From NCBI GenBank assembly GCA_937893145.1, contig CALBJW010000143.1:1-52764 (forward strand): 52,764 bases of DNA, given 5' to 3'. This DNA is from an uncultured Prevotellaceae bacterium. Lineage in GTDB: Bacteria > Bacteroidota > Bacteroidia > Bacteroidales > Bacteroidaceae. This document shows, piece after piece, positions 18,822 to 26,082 of this stretch. The stretch's first letter is position 1. Each line of letters opens with the position of its first letter. The notes under the pieces were generated by a model, which saw only the letters and a list, made by a program, of their open reading frames with translations, did no database searches and was not told the origin of the DNA. The translations under genes were made by a program, and so were the position numbers.

Positions 18822-19139
18822 TTAAAGTCTAACTGCAGTACCGCTGACACTAACCATAAGCATGCTGCCTGATTGCCCTACAGTCTCATAGTCGAGATCA
18901 ATACCAACGATAGCATTTGCACCCATACGAGCAGCACGTTCTTCCATTTCCTTCATTGCACTCTCTTTTGCCTCGATGAGAGTTTCTTCATAAGCCGATG
19001 AACGACCACCAAAGAAATCATGAAGTGATGCTGTAAAATCCTTCAAGAAGTTTGCACCAATGATAACCTCGCCCGAAACTACACCGTAATACTGCTGTAT
19101 TGGACGACCTTCAATTGTAGGAGTTGTTGTGAGTAACAT
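18822..19139 (-). CDS. YbjQ family protein (DUF74, heavy-metal-binding-like fold)
   Basis: 105-residue homopentamer-type protein of unknown function. The conserved opening TTTPTIEGRPIQQYYGVVSGEVI and closing GIDLDYETVGQSGSMLMVSVSGTAV are almost diagnostic for the family. I chose the ATG at 19139 because family members begin a few residues before TTPT. A GTG at 19187 would add 16 residues unlike the family and lies too close to the -7 box. It is the first gene of the ybjQ-nfeD-stomatin run. Confidence 0.9.
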   Translation of the reverse strand: MLLTTTPTIEGRPIQQYYGVVSGEVIIGANFLKDFTASLHDFFGGRSSAYEETLIEAKESAMKEMEERAARMGANAIVGIDLDYETVGQSGSMLMVSVSGTAVRL

Positions 19140-19191
19140 AGTTATAAATGTTTTTAATTTGTTATACAATTTATTTTTCTTTTTCACGCTG

Positions 19192-19199
19192 CAAAGTTA
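19192..19199 (-). promoter_or_regulatory. -7 box for the ybjQ-nfeD-stomatin operon
   Basis: TAACTTTG on the minus strand, 53 bp upstream of the chosen ATG. It is part of a divergent promoter region with the plus-strand box at 19272. Confidence 0.6.
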
Positions 19200-19248
19200 G
19201 GAACAATATCGAATAATAGAAATTTTTTGCAATGCATTATCGAAATAT

Positions 19249-19279
19249 TTTGCAGTTTGATGCATTTTCTGTAATTTTG
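19249..19279 (+). promoter_or_regulatory. Promoter of the conserved hypothetical gene at 19308
   Basis: -33 TTTG (19249-19252) and -7 TAATTTTG (19272-19279) with 19-bp spacing, a textbook Bacteroidota promoter, 28 bp before the ATG. A second TAATTTTG at 19291 is too close to the gene to be the main box. Confidence 0.7.
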
Positions 19280-19307
19280 TTGCGAAAAAGTAATTTTGAA
19301 TTATAAT

Positions 19308-20636
19308 ATGAAAGATGTAGCAAGACAAGGTATATATAGAATTGTGTACGATATGGTTAGGTCCGACTACCTAATCACAGAAGACGAAATAGACTTCATG
19401 GACAGCATCTGTGAAGAATATTCCATCACATCCGAACTGCGAGAGTCAGCCCTCAACATGTCGCTTGCCGATGCAGCAAGGGAACTGAAGTCGCTATCAA
19501 ACAAGCAACTCAGTCAGTTCATGAAGCAGCTCGACCAACTCACCCTGAAGGATGGCACCTGCTACCGCGAGGAGGCACTTCTGCTGATGGGACTCACGCT
19601 CAGCATGGATATGCACGACAAGGCAGAAATCATCTCCGTACCTTGGGGCGAGATTATGCTCGACAACAACCAGGTTCTTTTCGTTGAGAACGGTTTTGAT
19701 GAGGATGTGAACGAATATATTGCAGAACACTACATGCACATCGTTAACAGCCTTCGCATTGGCGGCTTTGAGTTTGTGTATGTTCCTAAAGTCATCGAAC
19801 AGCTGTGCAACACAGGCACCAAACTCCTCGAAAAGGTCGTGTCGCATCTTGCCCCTCGCAAAACAAAGGAAGAGACCGATGCCATCATAAGTGCCATTCA
19901 GGGACAAACAACAGAAAAGGTTTATCGTGAACTCCTTCTTGGAAAACTCAAATTCAACATTGACATCAACGAACCATCCATCCTCATACGCATAGGCCTC
20001 TCCTTCGTAAATGGAAAACGCATGTCGAACTATGTCGTTGTGAAACTCGAAGAGAAAGCAGCCACACAGATTGACCTTCTCATCGACCGCTTCCTCTCGA
20101 TGCAGAAGTCGCCTACCCTTACCATTCGCAACAACTCCATCACTCCCGACGCGTTCATCTATAACGGATTCTACCGAGTGCTCTTCGACCTCATTACATA
20201 TAGAAAAGGTGTGCGTTGCGACCTCAACATCTATCCATACAACCACAAGAATGTGTTGAGCATCACTACAAAGGGAACAGAAGGAGAACAGGAGGTCCCA
20301 CTTGAGATTGGACCTAAGGAATGTGCCTTCTACATCTTCCTCATCTACGAGACCATCAACTACGGAGGCTTCAACCTCACCTGCAACACAGCCCTCGACA
20401 TAAAGTATATGGATGCAGCCCAGAAGAGATTCGAGAAAATCTACTTCGACCTCTGCAATCGTGATGTTGCCCCCGACATCACCAACCCCGAGATTCGTCG
20501 CCCTATGCTCTCCAAGATCAAGAAAGCCGTCGAGAACCACCCTACCCTTGTACAAAAGATGATGTTCATCCCCGAACTCAGCAAGAACAAGGTCCTCAAG
20601 GTTCATGTCGAGAAAAAGCACATCAATACTAAGTGA
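19308..20636 (+). CDS. Conserved hypothetical protein, possible TerB-like N-terminal domain
   Basis: 442 residues, no signal peptide or membrane segment. The first 100 residues (RIVYDMVRSDYLITEDEIDFMDSI; CYREEALLLMGLTLSMD) have the all-helical, acidic pattern of TerB/DjlA-like domains. The middle (PWGEIMLDNNQVLFVENGFDEDVNEYIAEHY) and C-terminal parts (PLEIGPKECAFYIFLIYETINYGG) are unfamiliar; the latter resembles regions of Bacteroidia regulatory or sensor proteins. I cannot assign a function. The start is the ATG at 19308, which follows a good promoter; the TTG at 19296 would add only four residues. Fewer AT-ending codons than in neighbours give it a higher GC, mildly suggestive of a different history. 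Confidence 0.7.
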   Translation: MKDVARQGIYRIVYDMVRSDYLITEDEIDFMDSICEEYSITSELRESALNMSLADAARELKSLSNKQLSQFMKQLDQLTLKDGTCYREEALLLMGLTLSMDMHDKAEIISVPWGEIMLDNNQVLFVENGFDEDVNEYIAEHYMHIVNSLRIGGFEFVYVPKVIEQLCNTGTKLLEKVVSHLAPRKTKEETDAIISAIQGQTTEKVYRELLLGKLKFNIDINEPSILIRIGLSFVNGKRMSNYVVVKLEEKAATQIDLLIDRFLSMQKSPTLTIRNNSITPDAFIYNGFYRVLFDLITYRKGVRCDLNIYPYNHKNVLSITTKGTEGEQEVPLEIGPKECAFYIFLIYETINYGGFNLTCNTALDIKYMDAAQKRFEKIYFDLCNRDVAPDITNPEIRRPMLSKIKKAVENHPTLVQKMMFIPELSKNKVLKVHVEKKHINTK

Positions 20637-20744
20637 TCCAAACCCTACTCCTAAAAATAATTTTCTTTTTAAAAAGGCTTTAAAAGTCCACTTTGTTCAC
20701 TTCTACAATCTCCACTTTACTTTTCCACAATAATGAAGCCTCAA

Positions 20745-20806
20745 AATAAGATAGTATATCTTCTTGAATAAGATAGTATATCTTCCACAATAAGATAGTA
20801 TATCTT
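20745..20806. repeat. 22-bp period array of an AT-rich palindrome
   Basis: Three copies start at 20745, 20767 and 20789. Each carries the 18-bp identical core AATAAGATAGTATATCTT with a variable 4-bp spacer. The core contains the dyad AAGATA-gta-TATCTT. Confidence 0.9.
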
Positions 20807-20829
20807 ATTTCTAAAACATACAGAAGTTT

Positions 20830-20895
20830 AACCCTATTCTTCCGTATGTTTGAAGGCAAACTACCGCATGTTTGAGAACAAAACACCGTATGTTT
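20830..20895. repeat. 22-bp period array with CCGTATGTTT core (copy set 1)
   Basis: Three units (20830-20851, 20852-20873, 20874-20895), each ending in CCGTATGTTT or CCGCATGTTT with a degenerate first half. The same unit and period recur at 47819-47884. Confidence 0.9.
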
Positions 20896-20905
20896 TATGA
20901 AAATA

Positions 20906-20938
20906 GTGGTGATAAAGTGGTGATAAAATGGTGATGAT
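20906..20938. repeat. 11-bp period array GTGGTGATAAA
   Basis: Two exact 11-bp copies (20906-20916, 20917-20927) and a degenerate third (20928-20938). The related string ATGGTGGTGATGAT recurs at about 20981. Confidence 0.8.
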
Positions 20939-21228
20939 TTTAAGGCTAAATACTTATATACCAACATTGTAACCCCAAAATGGTGGTGATGATATAAAAT
21001 AGTGGCACGAAAATTGGTTATTAACTTCACGATGAAGCGACTACGTTCTTTTTCTTTACCAAGTCTGTTACAAATGTTACTTGTAGATTAATTTGGAATA
21101 TTGTTTTTACTTACTTTTTTCCTTCGTTACGCATACGTATTCATTGTTTCTGTTCTGCAAACTTCGTGAAATTTGTGTTCGTCAGAATAAATTTATTTTA
21201 TATGCATATTTATATTAACTTTTTATTG

Positions 21229-21236
21229 TATATTTG
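21229..21236 (+). promoter_or_regulatory. -7 box for the GH51-MBL fusion gene
   Basis: TATATTTG, 72 bp before the ATG. No clear -33 TTTG. Confidence 0.5.
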
Positions 21237-21307
21237 TACTCGAAAGAAAACGAAATGCTTCGCTACTCTAGTAAATAAAATAGAAATTTATATAAAACTA
21301 AACTCAA

Positions 21308-24300
21308 ATGAAAACTAAATCTTTTTGTCTGGCAATGCTTATGGCAGGTATGAGCAGTGGTCTCTCTGCCCAAGTGGTCATCAATGTAGATGCTAAGAAG
21401 CAGGGCCCTGTGGTGAGTCCTACTCATTATGGCATCTTCTACGAAGACATCAACCACGCTGCTGATGGTGGTCTGTATGCAGAACTTATCCGTAACCGTT
21501 CGTTCGAGGATGACATGATGCCTCTCGGTGGTCGTGGCAGACGAGGAAGGAATCGTCAGGTAGATACTACGCCTCGCATCACGAGTTGGTCGGCTGAAGG
21601 TCAGGCACAGATTAGTCTTACTCAGCAGAATCTGCTCAATGATGTTCAGCACAATGCCCTCAATGTTGTTATCAATGGCAAGGGTGGCGGTGTACGCAAC
21701 GAGGGTTTCTGGGGCATCAATGCCGTGAAGGGACGAGAGTATCAGTTGTCATTCTTTATCCGTAGCGACAAGGGATATAAGGGCAAGATGACTGCTCAGC
21801 TTGTGGGTGCAGACGGGACAGTCCTTGCTTCTGCTCCAATAAAGGTGAATGCAAAGGCAAATTGGCAGAAGATGACTGCTCAGCTAACTGCTACAGCTGA
21901 TGATGCGAAGGCTCAGTTTGTGCTTACTGCAGACAAGGCTTGTCAGTTCCAGCTCGATGTGGTAAGTCTCTTCCCTCCTACCTTCAAGAACCGTCCAAAC
22001 GGTATGCGTCCTGACCTTGCTCAAATGCTTGCAGACATGCACCCAAGATTCATGCGTTTCCCTGGCGGTTGCTTCGTGGAAGGTCAGCAGAGTCCTGACA
22101 ATGCTTTCCGCTGGAAGCGCACCATTGGTCCTATCGAGGAGCGTGAGGGACATGCCAATGTCAATTGGGGCTATCGTACCAGTGATGGTATAGGTTTCCA
22201 CGAGTATCTGCAGTTGAGCGAAGACTTAGGTGCTAAGCCTCTCTTCGTGGTCAATGTAGGTATTTGGCACGGAGGATGTGACCCTTACGACAAGATAGAC
22301 AGTTGGATTGAGGAATGTCTTGATGCCCTTGAATATGCCAACGGTCCTGTGACATCTAAATACGGAAAGATGCGTGCTGACAATCGTCACCCTGCCCCAT
22401 TCAATCTGGAATATATCGAGATTGGTAATGAGAACTACAACTACAATATGGAGAACAACTCGGACCAGTCTGACCACTATCCAGAGCGTTACATCCAGTT
22501 CTACAATGCCATCAAGGCTAAATATCCTAATGTGAAGTGTATCGGAAATGTGGAGAGCTGGAGCACAGACAATCCAAGTTGGCGCAACTCATACCCTGTG
22601 GATATGGTGGATGAGCACTACTACCGCAATCCTAAGTGGTTTGCAGACCGTTTCAACAAGTATGACTCTTACCCTCGCAATAGCCACAAGGTGTATGTGG
22701 GCGAATATGCTGTAACAAGTCAGTTTGGCGATATAGGCAACCTGAACGCAGCACTCGGCGAGGCTGTATATATGATGGGTATGGAGAACAACACTGATGT
22801 GGTGGTGATGAACTCATACGCACCAATCTTTGTCAATGAGAACGATGCTCGCTGGCGACCAGACATGATTCGCTTTAACTCGCGCGACTGTATGGGTACT
22901 CCTTCGTATTATGTACAGCAACTCTTCCCTAACAATATAGGTAATCGTGTGCTCAAGACAGACTACACATGGAAGCTCCAGATGCCTGAACCTGTGAAGG
23001 CAGAAGAGGAAAAGCCGGTGCAGGTAGGTCTGGCTGCATGGAACACCACAGTAGAGTACCGCAACCCTACCCTCACTATCGACGGAAAGGAAATAAAACT
23101 CAACGACTACAGCAAATGGACTTCGCAGAGCGGAGAATGGAAGGCAGAGAATGGCAGTTATGTTCAGACTTCCAACCAGCAGCCTGCTATCAGCCTTTGC
23201 CCAGAACTCATCTCAGCAAAGAAATACAGTTATAAGGTAGAAGCCCTGAAGCGTGATGGAGCTGAGGGATTCATGATAATGGTCAACTATCAGGACAAGC
23301 AACATCACCAGTGGTACAACATCGGTGGATGGGGCAATGTGCAGAGCAATGTGGAACAGACTATCGGTGGTGGTAGGATTCAGATTGGTCGCGACAAGCG
23401 TTTCCATGTGGAGAACAACCGCTGGTACACCCTTCAGGTTGATGTAGATGGTGACAGTCTCTATTGCTACATCGACGGCAAGCAGGACTTTGCTTGCAAG
23501 CTGCAGAAGAGTTCGGCTATGGAAGGTGTATATGCCACAACTACTATCGACGAAGCAAACAACCTGATGTATGTGAAGGTGGTCAATGTGGGAGAGGGCA
23601 AGGCAGAAGGTGTGCTTAATCTTGCAAACTGCGAAGTAAATACTTCGAAAACCGATGCAGTCAGCCTCACTCGCCTCTCTTCTGCAAGTGGAGATGATGA
23701 GAACACCCTCCAGAATCCACGAGCAATATACCCTGTTCAGGCAGAAGCAAAGGCAGCGGATTCACATACTGTCAAGTTCCAAGTTCCTGCATTCAGCGTG
23801 AACATCCTTAAAATTCAAATTCAAGTTGATGCCAATATGCATACAGAAACTGATAATGGCGTTTCACTCACATGGATAAAGGACATGCCAGGCGATACAA
23901 AACAGGGAAAGCGTACCTTCAGTGACACACCAGATGAAGTGCTTAAAGAACTCCATCTCGAAGACGGCATACCATCATCGATGAGCTGCCTCTTGATGGA
24001 CATTGATGGCGAGAAGGTATTGTTTGATGCTGGTCTTGGTGGCAAAAACAGTCTCTTGCATCAGTCGCTCTCAGAACTCGGAACAAGTGAAGAGCAGATA
24101 AAGACTATTTTCATCACTCACCTTCATGGCGACCATATCGGTGGATTGATTGATGGCGAGAAGAAAGTATTCCCTAATGCAGAGATATATCTTAATAAGG
24201 TAGAATATGATGCATGGATGGCTATGCCTGATGACAGAAATGGTCAGCAGAGGAAAATCTTCTCTCTCTACGCAGACAAGTTGCATCTCTTCACAGTTGA

Positions 24301-24565
24301 TGAGTCGCTCCCATTCGGCATTCAACCAATGGCAGCATACGGTCATACTCCAGGACACACTATCTTCCAGAAGGGTAAGTTCCTCATCATAGGCGACCTC
24401 ATGCATGGTGCTGCACTCCAGATGGTGCATCCAGAGTACTGCCCTTCATTTGATATGGACAAAAAGACTGCTGTAGAATCGAGAAAGAAATTCCTCAAGT
24501 ATGCAGCAGACAACAAACTCATGATGGCAGGAATGCATTTGCCTTCACCAGGATTTATAAAGTAA
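21308..24565 (+). CDS. GH51 alpha-L-arabinofuranosidase fused to a metallo-beta-lactamase-fold domain
   Basis: 1085 residues in one open frame. A signal peptide ends near SGLSAQ. The GH51 barrel starts at YGIFYEDINHAADGGLYAELIRNRSFED; the acid/base is Glu375 (EIGNENYN) and the nucleophile Glu466 (YVGEYAV). The C-terminal GH51 sandwich is interrupted at about residues 590-740 by a lectin/LamG- or DUF1080-like module (NDYSKWTSQSGEWKAENGS; YCYIDGKQDF). GH51 ends at FQVPAFSVNILKIQI. From about residue 840 a complete MBL-fold hydrolase follows, with THLHGDH (937-943), GHTPGHT, GDLMHG and GMHLP metal-site motifs. Homologous MBL proteins are normally separate secreted proteins. GTG and CCT codons are common in the GH51 part, GTA/GTT and CCA in the MBL part. 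Both halves look catalytically intact. Confidence 0.88.
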   Translation: MKTKSFCLAMLMAGMSSGLSAQVVINVDAKKQGPVVSPTHYGIFYEDINHAADGGLYAELIRNRSFEDDMMPLGGRGRRGRNRQVDTTPRITSWSAEGQAQISLTQQNLLNDVQHNALNVVINGKGGGVRNEGFWGINAVKGREYQLSFFIRSDKGYKGKMTAQLVGADGTVLASAPIKVNAKANWQKMTAQLTATADDAKAQFVLTADKACQFQLDVVSLFPPTFKNRPNGMRPDLAQMLADMHPRFMRFPGGCFVEGQQSPDNAFRWKRTIGPIEEREGHANVNWGYRTSDGIGFHEYLQLSEDLGAKPLFVVNVGIWHGGCDPYDKIDSWIEECLDALEYANGPVTSKYGKMRADNRHPAPFNLEYIEIGNENYNYNMENNSDQSDHYPERYIQFYNAIKAKYPNVKCIGNVESWSTDNPSWRNSYPVDMVDEHYYRNPKWFADRFNKYDSYPRNSHKVYVGEYAVTSQFGDIGNLNAALGEAVYMMGMENNTDVVVMNSYAPIFVNENDARWRPDMIRFNSRDCMGTPSYYVQQLFPNNIGNRVLKTDYTWKLQMPEPVKAEEEKPVQVGLAAWNTTVEYRNPTLTIDGKEIKLNDYSKWTSQSGEWKAENGSYVQTSNQQPAISLCPELISAKKYSYKVEALKRDGAEGFMIMVNYQDKQHHQWYNIGGWGNVQSNVEQTIGGGRIQIGRDKRFHVENNRWYTLQVDVDGDSLYCYIDGKQDFACKLQKSSAMEGVYATTTIDEANNLMYVKVVNVGEGKAEGVLNLANCEVNTSKTDAVSLTRLSSASGDDENTLQNPRAIYPVQAEAKAADSHTVKFQVPAFSVNILKIQIQVDANMHTETDNGVSLTWIKDMPGDTKQGKRTFSDTPDEVLKELHLEDGIPSSMSCLLMDIDGEKVLFDAGLGGKNSLLHQSLSELGTSEEQIKTIFITHLHGDHIGGLIDGEKKVFPNAEIYLNKVEYDAWMAMPDDRNGQQRKIFSLYADKLHLFTVDESLPFGIQPMAAYGHTPGHTIFQKGKFLIIGDLMHGAALQMVHPEYCPSFDMDKKTAVESRKKFLKYAADNKLMMAGMHLPSPGFIK

Positions 24566-24750
24566 AGTGAAAAGTGAAAAATTTCTTTCTCATCGGGCTC
24601 GAAAGCGCTACGCGATAAGCTTCCGCTTTGGTACAAGAGCAGTTCACAATTCGCCTATAAGGCAAAGCAAACATGTGAACTTGCTCTTCCGGAAGGTTAT
24701 CGTTCGGCTTGACCGACGCTTTCCTGGAAAGAAATTTTTCACTTTTCACT
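24566..24750. repeat. Fold-back (MITE-like) element with 24-bp perfect terminal inverted repeats
   Basis: The left arm 24566-24589 begins AGTGAAAAGTGAAAA; the right arm 24727-24750 is its exact reverse complement. Inside are further nested complements: CGATAAGCTTCCG with CGGAAGGTTATCG, and AAGAGCAGTTCACA with TGTGAACTTGCTCTT. Almost the whole 185 bp can therefore fold on itself. It abuts the stop codon of the fusion gene on one side. On the other, the tract continues as TCTTCACTCTTCACT, which supplies the stop codon of the converging aminotransferase gene. It could also act as a bidirectional terminator. Confidence 0.85.
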
Positions 24751-24759
24751 CTTCACTCT

Positions 24760-26079
24760 TCACTTACAATTATGATCTTCCTTGAATTGTTTCATACGTT
24801 CTTCAAGGACAGAATAAAGTTCGTCTCTCATTCGAGATGTACATGCACGAACACCTTGTTGAAGAGAACCTGTAGTGTCGAGATTAATGCTTGAGACACC
24901 ATAATGAATGAGTTCCTTGACAAGTTCGGAACCAGACATGCCTGGATATGAAAGAGAGAAGAAGAATCCATCACCGATTTCTTCATTGACATCGCGAGGA
25001 TATGTGATGGTAAATCCGTTGTCGCAGAATATCTTCTTCATCTTCTGCGCACGAATAGCATATTCCTTAGTGTCGTTGATGAAGTTGATTTTACCTTCAC
25101 ACGAAAGACGAAGCATCTCAGCATAACCATACTGAGTGGTTGCAGTACAACCACTTGTAATCATGTATTGAATACTTGCAATGAATGTAGGTCCAAAAAC
25201 ACCCTCATCATGGTATCGTTCTGCAAAAGCAGGGAACTGGCGGTCGAACAACTTGTCGCTAATGCAAACGAGTGCTATGCGTTGACCTGCGTAAGAGAAT
25301 ATCTTCGATGCAGAAAGCATGAGAAGATAATTATCTGTATAGCGTGCTACAGTACGAACGTATGGAGCCTCGTAAGGATGCGAGAGGTCACGACGGTTGT
25401 CCATTGCGAAGTAAGCCAAGTCCTCGATGACAACTACATCATGTTTTGTGGCAAGTTCACCGATAATCTGAAGTTCTTCTTCTTCGAGTGAAATCCATGC
25501 AGGATTGTTAGGATTGCTATACACGATAGCTGCCACATCGCCATCCTTGAGTTCTTCTTCGAGTTTCTCGCGAAGTGCCTCGCCACGATATGGGAAGATG
25601 TCAAACTCCTTCCATTCTATGCCGAGAATGCGAAACTGACTTTTCTGTATAGGAAATCCTGGGTCGATGAATAGTACCTTGCCCATCTGTGGGTATGACT
25701 TGCGCTGACAGCATGCAATGAAACTGCCAAACGAACCTGCCACACTACCTACTGTTGGCAAACATGCTCGTGGAGAGATGTCAATGTTGATGAATGCCTT
25801 GACAAATTCACTTGCAGCCTCTTTCAGTTCCTTCACACCTGCAGCAGCAGGATATTGACTGCCAATACCGCTATCAAGAGCACGCTTTTCGGCTTCTACA
25901 CCATACTTATTTATTGGAAGACCTGGACTGCCCTGGTCCATACGGATGAAAGGGATTCCTGTCTTCTGTTCGAGATACTGCGCAACGAGCAGAGTCTCAC
26001 CTATTGTGGCATGACTGAGGTCAGCAACATGATTTACATGTGCTGCCTCAGTTACTAATTCATCGGAGAAAATTTTCAT
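24760..26079 (-). CDS. PLP-dependent class I/II aminotransferase
   Basis: 439-aa fold-type I aminotransferase, probably acting on aromatic amino acids given its neighbours. Visible features are RMDQGSPGLPINKYG near the N-terminus, the substrate/PLP motif VYSNPNNPAW, the PLP-phenol ligand region VIEDLAYFAMD, and the Schiff-base lysine in LSASKIFSYAGQRIAL. It is the last gene of the aromatic cluster and starts 3 bp after the ligase gene. Its stop codon (TCA on the plus strand, 24760-24762) lies in the repeat tract flanking the fold-back element. The specific substrate is inferred from context only. Confidence 0.88.
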   Translation of the reverse strand: MKIFSDELVTEAAHVNHVADLSHATIGETLLVAQYLEQKTGIPFIRMDQGSPGLPINKYGVEAEKRALDSGIGSQYPAAAGVKELKEAASEFVKAFINIDISPRACLPTVGSVAGSFGSFIACCQRKSYPQMGKVLFIDPGFPIQKSQFRILGIEWKEFDIFPYRGEALREKLEEELKDGDVAAIVYSNPNNPAWISLEEEELQIIGELATKHDVVVIEDLAYFAMDNRRDLSHPYEAPYVRTVARYTDNYLLMLSASKIFSYAGQRIALVCISDKLFDRQFPAFAERYHDEGVFGPTFIASIQYMITSGCTATTQYGYAEMLRLSCEGKINFINDTKEYAIRAQKMKKIFCDNGFTITYPRDVNEEIGDGFFFSLSYPGMSGSELVKELIHYGVSSINLDTTGSLQQGVRACTSRMRDELYSVLEERMKQFKEDHNCK

Positions 26080-26082
26080 TAT

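Larger units (their letters stand above)
20637..21307. other. Long intergenic region with three adjacent periodic arrays
   Basis: 671 bp without a credible gene. From left to right it holds a palindromic AT-rich 22-bp array, a CCGTATGTTT 22-bp array and an 11-bp GTGGTGATAAA array, each listed separately. The right part (about 20,940-21,225) is plain AT-rich DNA before the -7 box of the GH51 fusion gene. Confidence 0.8.

Noticed and set aside
19497..20621. Long (374-codon) open frame on the minus strand
   Set aside because: Entirely antisense to the well-supported gene at 19308, with a composition explained by reverse-complemented codon bias; no promoter or family pattern.
20745..20938. CRISPR array
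   Set aside because: Units are directly adjacent with 4-bp or no spacers, no 30-bp unique spacers, and no cas genes in the window.
23800..23830. GH51-MBL fusion as a simple sequencing frameshift
   Set aside because: The frame is open and both domains are complete in the same frame without any compensating shift; an assembly deletion remains possible and is stated in the finding.
24555..24785. Two small frames, one on each strand, both starting with the same peptide (xKSEKFLS)
   Set aside because: The identity is produced by the 24-bp inverted repeats of the fold-back element, not by real duplicated genes.
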